The notes beneath the pieces are model-generated. The model did no database searches. It worked only from the letters and a program-made list of their open reading frames with translations, and was not told where the DNA came from. A DNA stretch of 64,000 nucleotides from Streptomyces roseofulvus (GTDB taxonomy: Bacteria; Actinomycetota; Actinomycetes; Streptomycetales; Streptomycetaceae), in NCBI RefSeq assembly GCF_039534915.1, contig NZ_BAAAWE010000001.1, positions 7,812,001 to 7,876,000 on the forward strand, read 5' to 3'. Position numbers and translations under genes: made by a program. This document shows, piece after piece, positions 16,225 through 25,110 of the stretch (its first letter is position 1; each line of letters opens with the position of its first letter).

Positions 16225-17196
16225 ATGCGTCCTCCTCATCGTGTCGTCGTGCTCGCCCTGGACGGGGTGTACCCCTTCGAACTCGGCATCCCGAGCCGGG
16301 TCTTCGGCGCCCTCCAGGACCGGTACGAAGTCCTGACCTGCTCCGTCGACGGCGGCCCCGTCGCGACGAACGCGGACTTCTCGGTCACCGTGGGTCACGG
16401 GCCCGAGGCGCTCGCGGCGGCGGACACGGTGCTGCTGCCGCCCTTCGACATCTCCCGGCTCTCGCGCGAGCTGCCGCCGCAGGTGGGTGAGGCGCTCGCG
16501 GCGGTACGGCCCGGGACGCGGATCGTGTCGATATGCACGGGCGCGTTCGTCCTGGCGGCCGCCGGACTCCTCGACGGCCGGCCCGCCACCACCCACTGGG
16601 CCGTCGCCGACGTCTTCCGCTCCTGGTACCCGGAGGTGGCCCTGGACCCGGACGTGCTCTTCGTGGACGACGGGGACGTGCTCACCTCGGCGGGCGCCGC
16701 CTCCGGCGTCGACGTCTGCCTCCACCTCGTACGCCGGGACCACGGCGCCGCCGTCGCCAACCACGTGGCCCGGGCCTGCGTCGTACCGCCGTGGCGGGAC
16801 GGCGGCCAGGCCCAGTACATCGAGCACCCGGTGCCCCCGGTCGCCGCGCACGACACCTCGGCCACCCGCCAGTGGGCGCTGGAGAACCTGCACGAACCCC
16901 TGACGCTGACGGAACTCGCCGGACACGCCCGGATGAGCCTGCGCACCTTCGCCCGCCGGTTCAACGAGGAGGTCGGGACCAGCCCCGGCCGCTGGCTGAT
17001 CCAGCAACGCGTCTACCGCGCCCGGCACCTCCTGGAGACGACGGACCTCCCCGTGGACGACATCGCCGGCCAGGTCGGCTTCGCCACCGGCACCTCCCTC
17101 CGCGAGCACCTGCACGCCGCGATCGGCGTCTCACCCCTCGCGTACCGACGCACCTTCCGAGGCACGGCCGCGACGCGCGCGGAGGTCGGGAGATAG
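16225..17196 (+). CDS. GlxA-family AraC-type regulator (DJ-1/PfpI + HTH)
   Basis: A 323-residue transcriptional regulator. Residues 1-170 form a DJ-1/PfpI amidotransferase-like sensor domain (RVVVLALDGVYPFELGIPSR, then IVSICTGAFVLAAAGLLDGR with the nucleophile-elbow Cys, and TTHWAVAD). Residues about 210-315 are an AraC/XylS double helix-turn-helix (LTLTELAGHARMSLRTFARR, then DIAGQVGFATGTSLREHLHA). GlxA-like regulators usually respond to small carbonyl or amino compounds. Here the divergent quinone-oxidoreductase gene is the obvious target. Confidence 0.92.
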   Translation: MRPPHRVVVLALDGVYPFELGIPSRVFGALQDRYEVLTCSVDGGPVATNADFSVTVGHGPEALAAADTVLLPPFDISRLSRELPPQVGEALAAVRPGTRIVSICTGAFVLAAAGLLDGRPATTHWAVADVFRSWYPEVALDPDVLFVDDGDVLTSAGAASGVDVCLHLVRRDHGAAVANHVARACVVPPWRDGGQAQYIEHPVPPVAAHDTSATRQWALENLHEPLTLTELAGHARMSLRTFARRFNEEVGTSPGRWLIQQRVYRARHLLETTDLPVDDIAGQVGFATGTSLREHLHAAIGVSPLAYRRTFRGTAATRAEVGR

Positions 17197-17211
17197 CCCC
17201 GAAGCAACCGC

Positions 17212-17249
17212 AAAGACTTCTTCGCGAAGAAGTCTTTGCGAAGAAGTCT
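17212..17249. promoter_or_regulatory. 26-bp palindrome plus repeated half-site upstream of ArsR-type gene
   Basis: Positions 17212-17237 form a perfect 26-bp palindrome (arms AAAGACTTCTTCG and CGAAGAAGTCTTT). Its right half-site GCGAAGAAGTCT (17224-17235) is repeated as a direct copy at 17238-17249, a 14-bp period. It lies 21 bases before the regulator start codon and is much more A/T-rich than its surroundings. An autoregulatory operator is the simplest reading; a terminator for the upstream gene is a weaker alternative. Confidence 0.7.
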
Positions 17250-17270
17250 CCGCCAACTACCTTGGTCTGT

Positions 17271-17924
17271 ATGGGAGATGAAGAGAGCACATCGATCGGC
17301 TCGACCGTCGCCGACCCGAACGTCGTCGACCCGGACGCGGCCGACCCGGACGCGGTCGTCCTGGACGCCAAGGGGCTGCGCGCCCTGGCGCACCCGGTAC
17401 GCGTGCAGCTCGTCGGGCTGCTGCGGAAGCACGGCCCTTCGACGGCCACCCGACTCGCGGAGCGCTTGGGCGTGAACTCCGGTACGGCCAGCTACCATCT
17501 GCGGCAGCTCGGCGCGGCCGGCTTCGTCGAGGAGGACACCGAGCGTGGCAACGCGCGGGAGCGGTGGTGGCGTTCGGTGCACCGAACGATCTGGTTCAGC
17601 GATCCGGAGGCGGCCGAGCAGGAGCCCGAAGCGGCGCTGGCCTACCAGCAGTCCGTCGCCGCCCTCTACACCCTGCGGACGCAGCAGGCGCTGAACGGAC
17701 TCCAGACCATGCCCCGCGCCTGGCGTCACGCCTTCGATCTGAGCGACTGGGCGCTGCGTCTCACGCCCGAGGAAACCGGCGCGCTGTACCGGGAGTTGGC
17801 GGAGGTCATCGGCCGCTACCGGCGCGACGCACCGGAAACGGCGGCGAGCGCCCCCGAGGGAGCCGAACGGGTCGCTGTGATGACCCACATCCTGCCTGAA
17901 CTCGACGTGCCCCCGACGTCGTGA
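17271..17924 (+). CDS. ArsR-type winged-helix transcriptional regulator
   Basis: A 217-residue regulator. After a repetitive acidic leader (VVDPDAADPDAVVLDAKG), residues 36-105 form a winged helix-turn-helix: LRALAHPVRVQLVGLLRKHG, STATRLAERLGVNSGTASYH, LRQLGAAGFVEEDTERGNAR, ERWWRSV. The C-terminal half is a helical effector domain of unknown ligand. The stop overlaps the GTG of the next MFS gene by four bases. The pair is therefore one operon, and the regulator probably represses its own pump from the palindrome at 17212. Confidence 0.9.
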   Translation: MGDEESTSIGSTVADPNVVDPDAADPDAVVLDAKGLRALAHPVRVQLVGLLRKHGPSTATRLAERLGVNSGTASYHLRQLGAAGFVEEDTERGNARERWWRSVHRTIWFSDPEAAEQEPEAALAYQQSVAALYTLRTQQALNGLQTMPRAWRHAFDLSDWALRLTPEETGALYRELAEVIGRYRRDAPETAASAPEGAERVAVMTHILPELDVPPTS

Positions 17925-19204
17925 CCGGCGACCCGCTCGCGAAGAGGTCCTTACGGCCGCTGGTCGGCGTACTGGCCGCCATGGCAGTCTCGCTGACCGG
18001 CACGCGGATCTCCGTCGTGGCACTGCCCTGGTTCGTCCTCGTCACGACCGGCAGCGCCACCCGGACCGGACTGGTCGCCTTCTGCGAGATGGCGCCCTAT
18101 GTGGTGGTCAAGGCGTTCACCGGGCCGCTGGTGGACCGGATCGGCCCACGAGCCGTCTCCTGGACCACCGACCTGGCAAGCGCGACCGCCGCCGCGGCGG
18201 TCCCGCTCCTGCACGTCCTCGACCTCCTCACCTTTCCCCTCCTCCTGGTCCTGGTCGCCGTCATCGGCGCGGCCCGAGGACCGGGGGACCTGGCCAAGGA
18301 GGTGATGGTCCCGGAGGCGGCCGAGCACGGGCGGGTGCCGCTGGAGCGGGCCACCGGTCTCTCCGGCGTGGTCGAGCGGCTCGCCTCCACCGTCGGCCTG
18401 GCCGCCGGTGGAGCCCTGGTGACGCTGCTCGGCCCCCTCACCGGGCTCGCCGTCAACGCCGGCTGCTTCGCCCTCGGTTCGGTGCTCGTCGGACTCGCGC
18501 TGCCCCGAGGCACGGGTCGGGCCGCGGAGGACCCGGCGGCGGCACCGGCCGAGAGGTCCGGCTACTGGCGTCGGTTCGGCGAGGGCCTCGCCTTCCTGCG
18601 GGGCGATCCGCTGTTGCTCACCGTCATCGTCATGCTCGGCGTCACCAACTTCCTCGACGCCGCGTTCGCCTCGGTGCTCGTGCCCGTCTGGGCCAGGGAG
18701 TCCGGCCACGGGCCGACCGCCATCGGCCTGGCGGGCAGCGTCATGGGGGCCGCGGCGGTCGGCGGGAGCCTCATCGCCGCCGCGGTCGCGCACCGGCTGC
18801 GACGGCGGCTGGTCGTCCTCGCCGGATTCCTGCTGGTGGGAGCGCCCCGCTTCCTGATCCTCGCCGCCGACGCCCCGCTCGGTGCGGTACTGGCCGTCTT
18901 CGCGGTCGGCGGATTCGGCGCCGGCTTCGTCAACCCCGTGCTCGGCGCCGTCCTCGTCGAGCGGGTGCCGCGCCGGATGCTGGGTCGGGTCAACGCCCTC
19001 GGCGACTCGCTGTCCTGGGCCGGCATCCCCCTCGGCGGGCTGGTCGCGGGGGCGGCGGTGGCCGCCGCGGGACTCGTTCCGATCTTGCTCGCGTGCGGCA
19101 CCGCGTACTTCCTCGCCACCAATCTGGCGGGACTCCGGCCGGAATGGCGCGAGATGGACCGCACGCGAGGGCGGGACGCCGTGAAGCGGCGTGCGCCCGC
19201 ATGA
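17921..19204 (+). CDS. MFS exporter translationally coupled to its regulator; TTA codon 11
   Basis: A 427-residue, 12-TM major facilitator of the enterobactin/macrolide exporter type (RISVVALPWFVLVTTGSATR, then LGRVNALGDSLSWAGIPLGG). It begins at GTG 17921 in a GTGA overlap with the regulator. Codon 11 (17951-17953, in KRSLRPL) is TTA. This leucine codon is very rare in Streptomyces and is read by the bldA tRNA, which would tie pump synthesis to development or secondary metabolism. The exported compound is unknown. Confidence 0.9.
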   Translation: MTGDPLAKRSLRPLVGVLAAMAVSLTGTRISVVALPWFVLVTTGSATRTGLVAFCEMAPYVVVKAFTGPLVDRIGPRAVSWTTDLASATAAAAVPLLHVLDLLTFPLLLVLVAVIGAARGPGDLAKEVMVPEAAEHGRVPLERATGLSGVVERLASTVGLAAGGALVTLLGPLTGLAVNAGCFALGSVLVGLALPRGTGRAAEDPAAAPAERSGYWRRFGEGLAFLRGDPLLLTVIVMLGVTNFLDAAFASVLVPVWARESGHGPTAIGLAGSVMGAAAVGGSLIAAAVAHRLRRRLVVLAGFLLVGAPRFLILAADAPLGAVLAVFAVGGFGAGFVNPVLGAVLVERVPRRMLGRVNALGDSLSWAGIPLGGLVAGAAVAAAGLVPILLACGTAYFLATNLAGLRPEWREMDRTRGRDAVKRRAPA

Positions 19205-19235
19205 TGACGGAGGGGCGAACCGTGGCCACCGCGGC

Positions 19236-19745
19236 TCAGAGGCTCTTGCGCAGCAGAACGCACATCGTCTCGTGGCGCCGGATCGACCCGTCGGCCGCCT
19301 CCTCGTCCCAGGCGTCCGGCGCGCGGCCGTAGGCGCGGTAGCCCAGGCGCTCGTACAAGGCCCGCGCCCTGGGATTGTCCTCCTCCACCGCCAGCTCGGC
19401 ACGCCGCAGCCCGCGGTCCCGGATCCGCTGCTCGGCGGCGCGCACGAGCAGGGTCCCCAGCCCGCAGGACTGCAGCGCCGGCATCACGGCGAGCTGCCAC
19501 AGTGTGCCGGCCCCCTCCGAGGCCCGGTAGTCGACGCCGCCGATCGCCACGGGCAGGTCCGCCGGCGTGCAGACGGCGAGGTAGTCCACCTCGCCGGCGG
19601 CGGCGCGCGTCAACTCGTGCCCGACGTGCCGCACGTGGGTGGACGAGCCCGACCAGGCGCACGCCGGCAGGTCTGCCGGCAGGAGATCGCGTACGTGGAC
19701 GGGCAGGGTGACGGCGGTCTCGGCGGTGTCGTGGTGAGTGCTCAC
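19236..19745 (-). CDS. GNAT-family N-acetyltransferase
   Basis: A 169-residue acetyl-CoA-dependent acyltransferase. The GNAT core is visible: strand GTLWQLAVMPALQSCGLGTL (motif A with QSCGLGT as the acetyl-CoA pyrophosphate loop), LVRAAEQRIRDRGLRRAELA, and the motif B segment NPRARALYERLGY. GTG 19745 is chosen because residues further upstream have no coding character and the family length then fits. The substrate is unknown. Confidence 0.88.
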   Translation of the reverse strand: MSTHHDTAETAVTLPVHVRDLLPADLPACAWSGSSTHVRHVGHELTRAAAGEVDYLAVCTPADLPVAIGGVDYRASEGAGTLWQLAVMPALQSCGLGTLLVRAAEQRIRDRGLRRAELAVEEDNPRARALYERLGYRAYGRAPDAWDEEAADGSIRRHETMCVLLRKSL

Positions 19746-19977
19746 GCGGGAAGCATGCGAGCAACGCGGCGGTACGGCAACGCATTTGCCGCGCCCTGGG
19801 GGCGCCGTCACCCGGGCGCGGGCCCGGGAGTCTCCTGACCGCCCGGTGCCCACGGGCGGCACAGGGCACCAGCTCTTCCCCGTCAACTCGGTTACTCCCT
19901 GGACCAGTTGTCGCCGCGACACCTAGCCTGCTCCCGGGGATCGCGGGAGTGATCGGGTCGGTCATAGGGGAGTGGTC

Positions 19978-20499
19978 ATGCAGGAGGGGTGGACGGGGAG
20001 CGTGCGGCCGGGGGAGCAGATCGGGCCGTACACGGTGCTCGCCGAGCCGGCCGGCGGGGGCATGGGCCGGGTCTGCCTGGCCCGCTCGCGCGGCGGCCGG
20101 ACGGTCGCGGTGAAGACGCTGCTCACCTCCGACGACGGGATCGTCGCCCCCGAGGACCGGCGCCGCTTCGCCCGCGAGGCGGCGCTCGCCCAGCGGGTCC
20201 AGGGGCCCTTCACCGCCGGCATCGTGGCGGCCGATGCCGAGGCCCGGGTGCCCTGGATCGCGACCGAGTACATCCCCGCCCCCTCCCTCAGGGACCTCGT
20301 CGTCTCCCAGGGCCCCCTCCCCGCGGAGGCGCCGCCGTGGATCGCCGCCGGCACGGCCGAGGCGCTCGTCGGCATCCACGCCGCCGGGCTCGTCCACCGG
20401 GACGTGAAACCGTCCGACATCCCCGGAAACGAGATCCAGATCTCCGGCGACTTCACCCGGAACGAGGCGGACGCGCTGGTCGAGGAGCTGGGCGGGTAG
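19978..20499 (+). pseudogene. truncated Ser/Thr protein kinase fused to a SecD-like tail
   Basis: From ATG 19978 (GGGGAG upstream) 173 residues are encoded. The first 146 are a Hanks-type kinase N-lobe and start of the C-lobe: GPYTVLAEPAGGGMGRV (glycine loop), VAVKTLL (ATP Lys), FAREAALAQRV (helix C), and the catalytic loop HRDVKPSD. The sequence then switches abruptly to IPGNEIQISGDFTRNEADAL and ends, with no DFG motif, activation loop or helices E-I. The tail resembles the P1-head region of SecD-type proteins (ISGDFTxxEA). It is an apparent gene-fusion deletion product; catalysis is not expected. Confidence 0.75.
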
Positions 20500-20569
20500 C
20501 CGCGCCCTTCGTCCGGCGCGTGTTCCGCAGGGCGCAGGCCCCGTACGGCGTCCGCGGACATGACGGTGC

Positions 20570-20597
20570 GGGCCCAGGCCGCCGTCGGCCTGGGCCC
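20570..20597. terminator. hairpin terminator between convergent genes
   Basis: Perfect 12-bp stem GGGCCCAGGCCG / CGGCCTGGGCCC with a 4-nt loop, between the kinase remnant and the convergent protease gene. Confidence 0.65.
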
Positions 20598-20614
20598 TGG
20601 GGTGACGCCGTGGG

Positions 20615-21814
<1,200 letters not shown>

Positions 21815-21970
21815 GAAGGAGAGGGCATCATGCAGAAACGATCACCTTCTAGGACATTTCATGTCTATTCGGGTGGATGATCGAAACGTCACCGCAATGC
21901 GCTCGGTCGCGGCGGCGATCGTCAGACCGTGCGGGGTCCCTTGCGCCGGTGTCGCGGTGCCCCGCGGCTG

Positions 21971-22354
21971 TCAGAAGCCGGGAACCCCGTAGAGCAGCAG
22001 GCCGGACACGGCCGGCACGACCGGCACGGCGAGCGCTCCCCACGTGCCCGGCCGCGTGGAGGGGTCCAGGAACGCGGCGATCAGCAGCAGCACGGCGGCC
22101 GGAACGCACAGGAACATCCCCACGACGAAGCCGACCACCGCCCAGACGGACACGGTCGTTCCGGCGACGAGACACGCCCAGGCGAAGGGGTGCGGAGTGC
22201 GGCGGAGGAAGAAGGGAAGGGCGACGGGGAGTATGGCCAGGAAGTAGAGGCCGCCGAACCCGCTCGGCAGGCCGATGGCCAGCGCCGGCAGCAGTGCCAC
22301 GGCCGCCCCCAGAAGCAGGGCCGTCTGACCGCTGCGAACCCGTTGACCCTCCAT
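21971..22354 (-). CDS. small multi-pass membrane protein
   Basis: A 127-residue protein with four predicted TM helices (TALLLGAAVALLPALAIGL, GGLYFLAILPVALPFFL, AWACLVAGTTVSVWAVVGFV, VPAAVLLLIAAFL, plus a weaker last one). ATG 22354 is chosen. The longer frame upstream reads through the operator at 22369-22407. No functional motif is seen. It is the first gene behind that operator and is probably repressed by a TetR-type regulator not encoded next to it. Confidence 0.75.
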   Translation of the reverse strand: MEGQRVRSGQTALLLGAAVALLPALAIGLPSGFGGLYFLAILPVALPFFLRRTPHPFAWACLVAGTTVSVWAVVGFVVGMFLCVPAAVLLLIAAFLDPSTRPGTWGALAVPVVPAVSGLLLYGVPGF

Positions 22355-22368
22355 GCCCCATCCCCCCA

Positions 22369-22407
22369 CTATCTTGAACGCGTTCAATGTGAACGCGTTC
22401 AAGATAG
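22369..22407. promoter_or_regulatory. double palindromic operator (18-3-18)
   Basis: CTATCTTGAACGCGTTCA (22369-22386) and its exact reverse complement (22390-22407) are separated by ATG. Each arm is itself palindromic around GAACGCGTTC, so two dyads lie 15 bp apart centre to centre. It sits 15 bp before the membrane-protein start codon. It looks like a cooperative TetR-type site. Confidence 0.75.
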
Positions 22408-22472
22408 CGGACCCGCTGGTCGTCCCGCCCTCCCGTGCCCGCATGGGCAGGGCAGGGGCGGCGCCGTGCGGG

Positions 22473-23144
22473 TCACTTGCTGTGGGCGGTGATGTCGCCG
22501 AGGGCGGTCGTGGCGCGGATGGTGAGGGAGGCGTCCGCGCCCTGGCTGTTCTGGAGGGAGTTCTGGATGCGGCCGAGGGTGGTGTGGGCGTCGAGGGTGG
22601 CGGAGACGCCGGGGGCCGCGCCGACGGCGATGGAGCCGGCCTGGGTGGTGAGGGTGACGACGCCGGTGCCGGCCTGATCGACGGTCAGGTCGCCGCGGGT
22701 GGTCGTCAGGTCGGCGGAGCCGTTGAGGCGGCCGACGGTGATGTCGCCGTCCTGGAGGGACACGCGGACGGTTCCGGCCTCCTCCAGGGTGGCCGGACCC
22801 TGGGCGGCCTCGAAGGTGACGTCCCCGAGGCGTCCGGCCCCGCGCAGATCGGCCGTCGCGGCCGTGGCCTGAACGCTGGAGCCCGCCGGGAGCTGGACGG
22901 TGACGTCGACGAAACCGGTCTGTCCGAAGAGCTGGTTCTTGGCTGCGGGTGCGGTGATCCGCAGGACGCCGTCCGCGAAGGCGGCGGTCGTGTCCTCGGC
23001 GGCCTTCACGTCACGGCTCTTGGCGGCGTTCGCGGGGCGGATGTCCACGGTGGTGTCGGCGCGGTCGGCGGCGATGAAGCGGAGGTGGCCGGCGGGGATG
23101 TCGACGACGGTGGTGATCGGGGCGGTGGTGGCGAAGGTCTGCAT
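22473..23144 (-). CDS. DUF4097-type beta-strand repeat protein
   Basis: A 223-residue protein made of a repetitive beta-helix-like pattern (ITTVVDIPAGHLRFIAADRA, then LPAGSSVQATAATADLRGAG, TVRVSLQDGDITVGRLNGSA, TTTRGDLTVDQAG). This is typical of the DUF4097 putative adhesin family. No signal peptide is evident, so it may act in the cytosol. ATG 23144 has GGGAGAAG upstream. Such genes often form stress-regulated units in Streptomyces. The role is unknown. Confidence 0.85.
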   Translation of the reverse strand: MQTFATTAPITTVVDIPAGHLRFIAADRADTTVDIRPANAAKSRDVKAAEDTTAAFADGVLRITAPAAKNQLFGQTGFVDVTVQLPAGSSVQATAATADLRGAGRLGDVTFEAAQGPATLEEAGTVRVSLQDGDITVGRLNGSADLTTTRGDLTVDQAGTGVVTLTTQAGSIAVGAAPGVSATLDAHTTLGRIQNSLQNSQGADASLTIRATTALGDITAHSK

Positions 23145-23490
23145 GGTGTGGCTTCTCCCGTGGAGTCGTGGTCGGCGTTTCCGACATGGGAAAAGCTACG
23201 TTGCTTTCCGGTCTGAGGCAACGTCAGTGTGGCGTTGTCCCGGGGTACTTGCAGGTGAAGGCGGGAAAATCGTTGCAATGGATGCTGGATTGATGCAACG
23301 GCATATGTCGGAACGTTGCAATGGAATGAGGGTGAACGCTCTGTCGGCGGCCCTCGGTCCGGAGAGAGGCGCAGTGGATTCGGCTGGGGTTCCGGTCGCG
23401 GGAGGGATGGGGCTTCTCGTCGGACATGACGACGCGCCCCCCCGCGAAAGCCGCTCGACGCACCGCGCCCGAGCGGGAGATCGTGAGGTC
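23145..23490. other. 346-bp regulatory region with repeated GTTGC/GCAAC sites
   Basis: There is no credible gene here. It is unusually A/T-rich for the window. ACGTTGC (23198-23204) and GCAACGT (23218-23224) form an inverted pair 13 bp apart upstream of the DUF4097 gene. CGTTGCAATGGA occurs twice as a direct repeat (23271-23282 and 23314-23325, 43 bp apart), with an inverted TGCAACG between (23294-23300). Five copies of one core suggest an operator cluster serving the divergent genes at 23144 and 23491. Confidence 0.5.
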
Positions 23491-24042
23491 ATGGAGTTCT
23501 TCTGTTACCACCGCGACCGGGTGGGATCGCTGCCCCTGCGCTACGCACTGCGCGAAGAGCACTGGACGTACATGGACCGGTACGCGGAAGCGCTGATCGC
23601 CCGCGGTCCGACCTTCGCCGACGACGGCGAGACGCTGACCGGCAGTGTCCACATCCTCGAGGTTCCCGATCCGGCCGCCGCCCGCGCGTTCGCGTTCGAC
23701 GAGCCGGGCTACCAGGCCGGCGCCTACCGGGACGTGCTGCTGCGGCGATGGCGCAACCTGCTCGGTCGCACCATGGGGGAGTTCCAGGGCGGCCGGGACG
23801 GCGGCGACCGGTACCTGGTGATCGGCCTGGGCTCTGGAGAGCCGGCCGACGTCACACCGCCGCGCGAGCGGGACGAGTTGATCGCCTTCGGTTCCCTGTT
23901 CTCCGACGACGGTGCCGCCTGGCTGGGCACGGCGGCGCTGGTCCGCGCACCGGACCCGGCGGCGGCGCGCGCCGTCCTCACCGCGGGGCGGTACGCCGAC
24001 ATCGAGGTCCACAACTGGGAGTTCGGCGGGCGTCCGTCCTAG
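23491..24042 (+). CDS. tandem YCII-domain protein
   Basis: A 183-residue cytoplasmic protein with two YCII-like ferredoxin folds in series. The first (residues 1-88) has REEHWTYMDRYAEALIARGP and GSVHILEVPDPAAARAFAFD followed by EPGYQAGAY. The second (about 108-183) repeats the plan with RERDELIAFGSLFSDDGAAW, GTAALVRAPDPAAARAVLTA and IEVHNWEFGGR. YCII proteins are thought to be small dimeric enzymes. Here the dimer appears to be built into one chain, and the second copy has lost the usual His of the HxxY block. Confidence 0.75.
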   Translation: MEFFCYHRDRVGSLPLRYALREEHWTYMDRYAEALIARGPTFADDGETLTGSVHILEVPDPAAARAFAFDEPGYQAGAYRDVLLRRWRNLLGRTMGEFQGGRDGGDRYLVIGLGSGEPADVTPPRERDELIAFGSLFSDDGAAWLGTAALVRAPDPAAARAVLTAGRYADIEVHNWEFGGRPS

Positions 24043-24161
24043 CCGCGCGCCCCGCGCCCGGCGCGGGCCCGCGCGCCCGTGCGCCCCGCGCCCGCGCGCC
24101 CCGCGCGACGAGCGGTACCGCGGGGGCACGTCCCCGCCCGCTCGCGTGAGAGCATCCCTGC

Positions 24162-24449
24162 ATGAGCAGCGACCTCGAAGTGAGCGCTCTGGCGATCAAC
24201 GTCACGATCCCCGAGGTGCTCCGTTGGACGGACAGCCGGCGTGGTGAGGAGTTCACCCTCACCACCCTCAACATCCGGCTCCTCCCGGACGGGCACCTCG
24301 CCGTGAAGGCCTACGGCCGGCCGGTGGCCGGCGGCCGGGGCGCGTACGTCTCGTTCCCGGTCCCGGAGAAGCCCGAACTGGCGGCTCTGGTCTCCGAGGC
24401 GGCCGGTCGCGCCGGGGCGATGTGGGCGGCCCACCGCGGTCTCGGCTGA
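24162..24449 (+). CDS. small conserved hypothetical protein
   Basis: A 95-residue protein (ALAINVTIPEVLRWTDSRRG, then FTLTTLNIRLLPDGHLAVKA, AYVSFPVPEKPELAALV) with alternating strands and a final helix. The family is not recognised. The 119 bp before it (24043-24161) is almost pure G+C with simple GCGCGCCCC runs and no feature I can name. It is convergent with the TetR gene. Confidence 0.65.
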   Translation: MSSDLEVSALAINVTIPEVLRWTDSRRGEEFTLTTLNIRLLPDGHLAVKAYGRPVAGGRGAYVSFPVPEKPELAALVSEAAGRAGAMWAAHRGLG

Positions 24450-24476
24450 TCCCGTCCGCTCGGTCCCGGCGGCGGG

Positions 24477-25037
24477 TCACGGGCGCAACGCCGCCGTGAC
24501 CAAGCCCTCCAGCGCCTCGCGCGATACGTCGCCGCCGCTGACAAGTCGGTCGAAGACCAGGCCGTCGACGCAGGTCAGCAAGGTGTGTGTACGCGTCTCC
24601 ACGTCCGGCGCGCCGTGCGTGGAGAGAAACAGCCGGACGGCCTCGCGGCCGGCGTTCTCGCGGGGGACGAGGAGTTCGCGCAGCTCCGGGTCGCGCACGC
24701 TCTCGACGGTGCAGGCGTAACGCGCCAGTGAGCGGCGGCGCCCCTCGCCCGTGAGCCGGGCGTGCGCGAGCCGCGCCATGCCGTCCACCAGCTCGTCGAC
24801 CGTGCGCAGCGGTGGCAGTTCCTCGGCCATGGTGTGGAGTTCGGCCTGGTCGCGCTGGACGAGGCGGGTGACGAGGCCGGTGAGCAGTGCCGCCCGCGTG
24901 CGGTAGTAGGCCGACGTGGTGCCGGACGGCAGGCCCGCCCGCCGGTCGACCGCCCGGTGGGTGAGGCCGCGGATGCCTTCGTCGGCGAGTACGTCGAGGG
25001 CCGCGTCGGCGAGGAGCGTGCGTCGGTCGGAAGCCAT
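24477..25037 (-). CDS. TetR-family transcriptional regulator
   Basis: A 186-residue repressor. The N-terminal helix-turn-helix is LLADAALDVLADEGIRGLTH, RAVDRRAGLPSGTTSAYYRT, RAALLTGL. The remainder is the all-helical ligand and dimer domain. It is divergent from a flavin monooxygenase, with two matching palindromes in the gap, a typical substrate-inducible repressor and enzyme pair. Confidence 0.92.
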   Translation of the reverse strand: MASDRRTLLADAALDVLADEGIRGLTHRAVDRRAGLPSGTTSAYYRTRAALLTGLVTRLVQRDQAELHTMAEELPPLRTVDELVDGMARLAHARLTGEGRRRSLARYACTVESVRDPELRELLVPRENAGREAVRLFLSTHGAPDVETRTHTLLTCVDGLVFDRLVSGGDVSREALEGLVTAALRP

Positions 25038-25046
25038 ACCCCCCTT

Positions 25047-25095
25047 TCTACACCTGTAGAGGTTCGGTTAGCCTCCTGCTTCTACAGATGTAGAA
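25047..25095. promoter_or_regulatory. two TetR operators, TCTACA-N2-TGTAGA
   Basis: TCTACACCTGTAGA (25047-25060) and TCTACAGATGTAGA (25081-25094, extended by one base pair each side) lie 34 bp apart centre to centre between the TetR and monooxygenase starts. Confidence 0.75.
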
Positions 25096-25110
25096 AGTCG
25101 AGGGTTCGGT

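Noticed and set aside
13398..16226. Long overlapping open frames on both strands across the SMP-30/Lrp/oxidoreductase genes
   Set aside because: The low-complexity Arg/Gly or Val/Gly translations are incompatible with three well-recognised families in the same DNA.
24043..24161. Extreme G+C simple-sequence stretch considered as an RNA gene or terminator
   Set aside because: The many possible pairings are non-specific, and no defined stem-loop or tRNA-like structure could be drawn.
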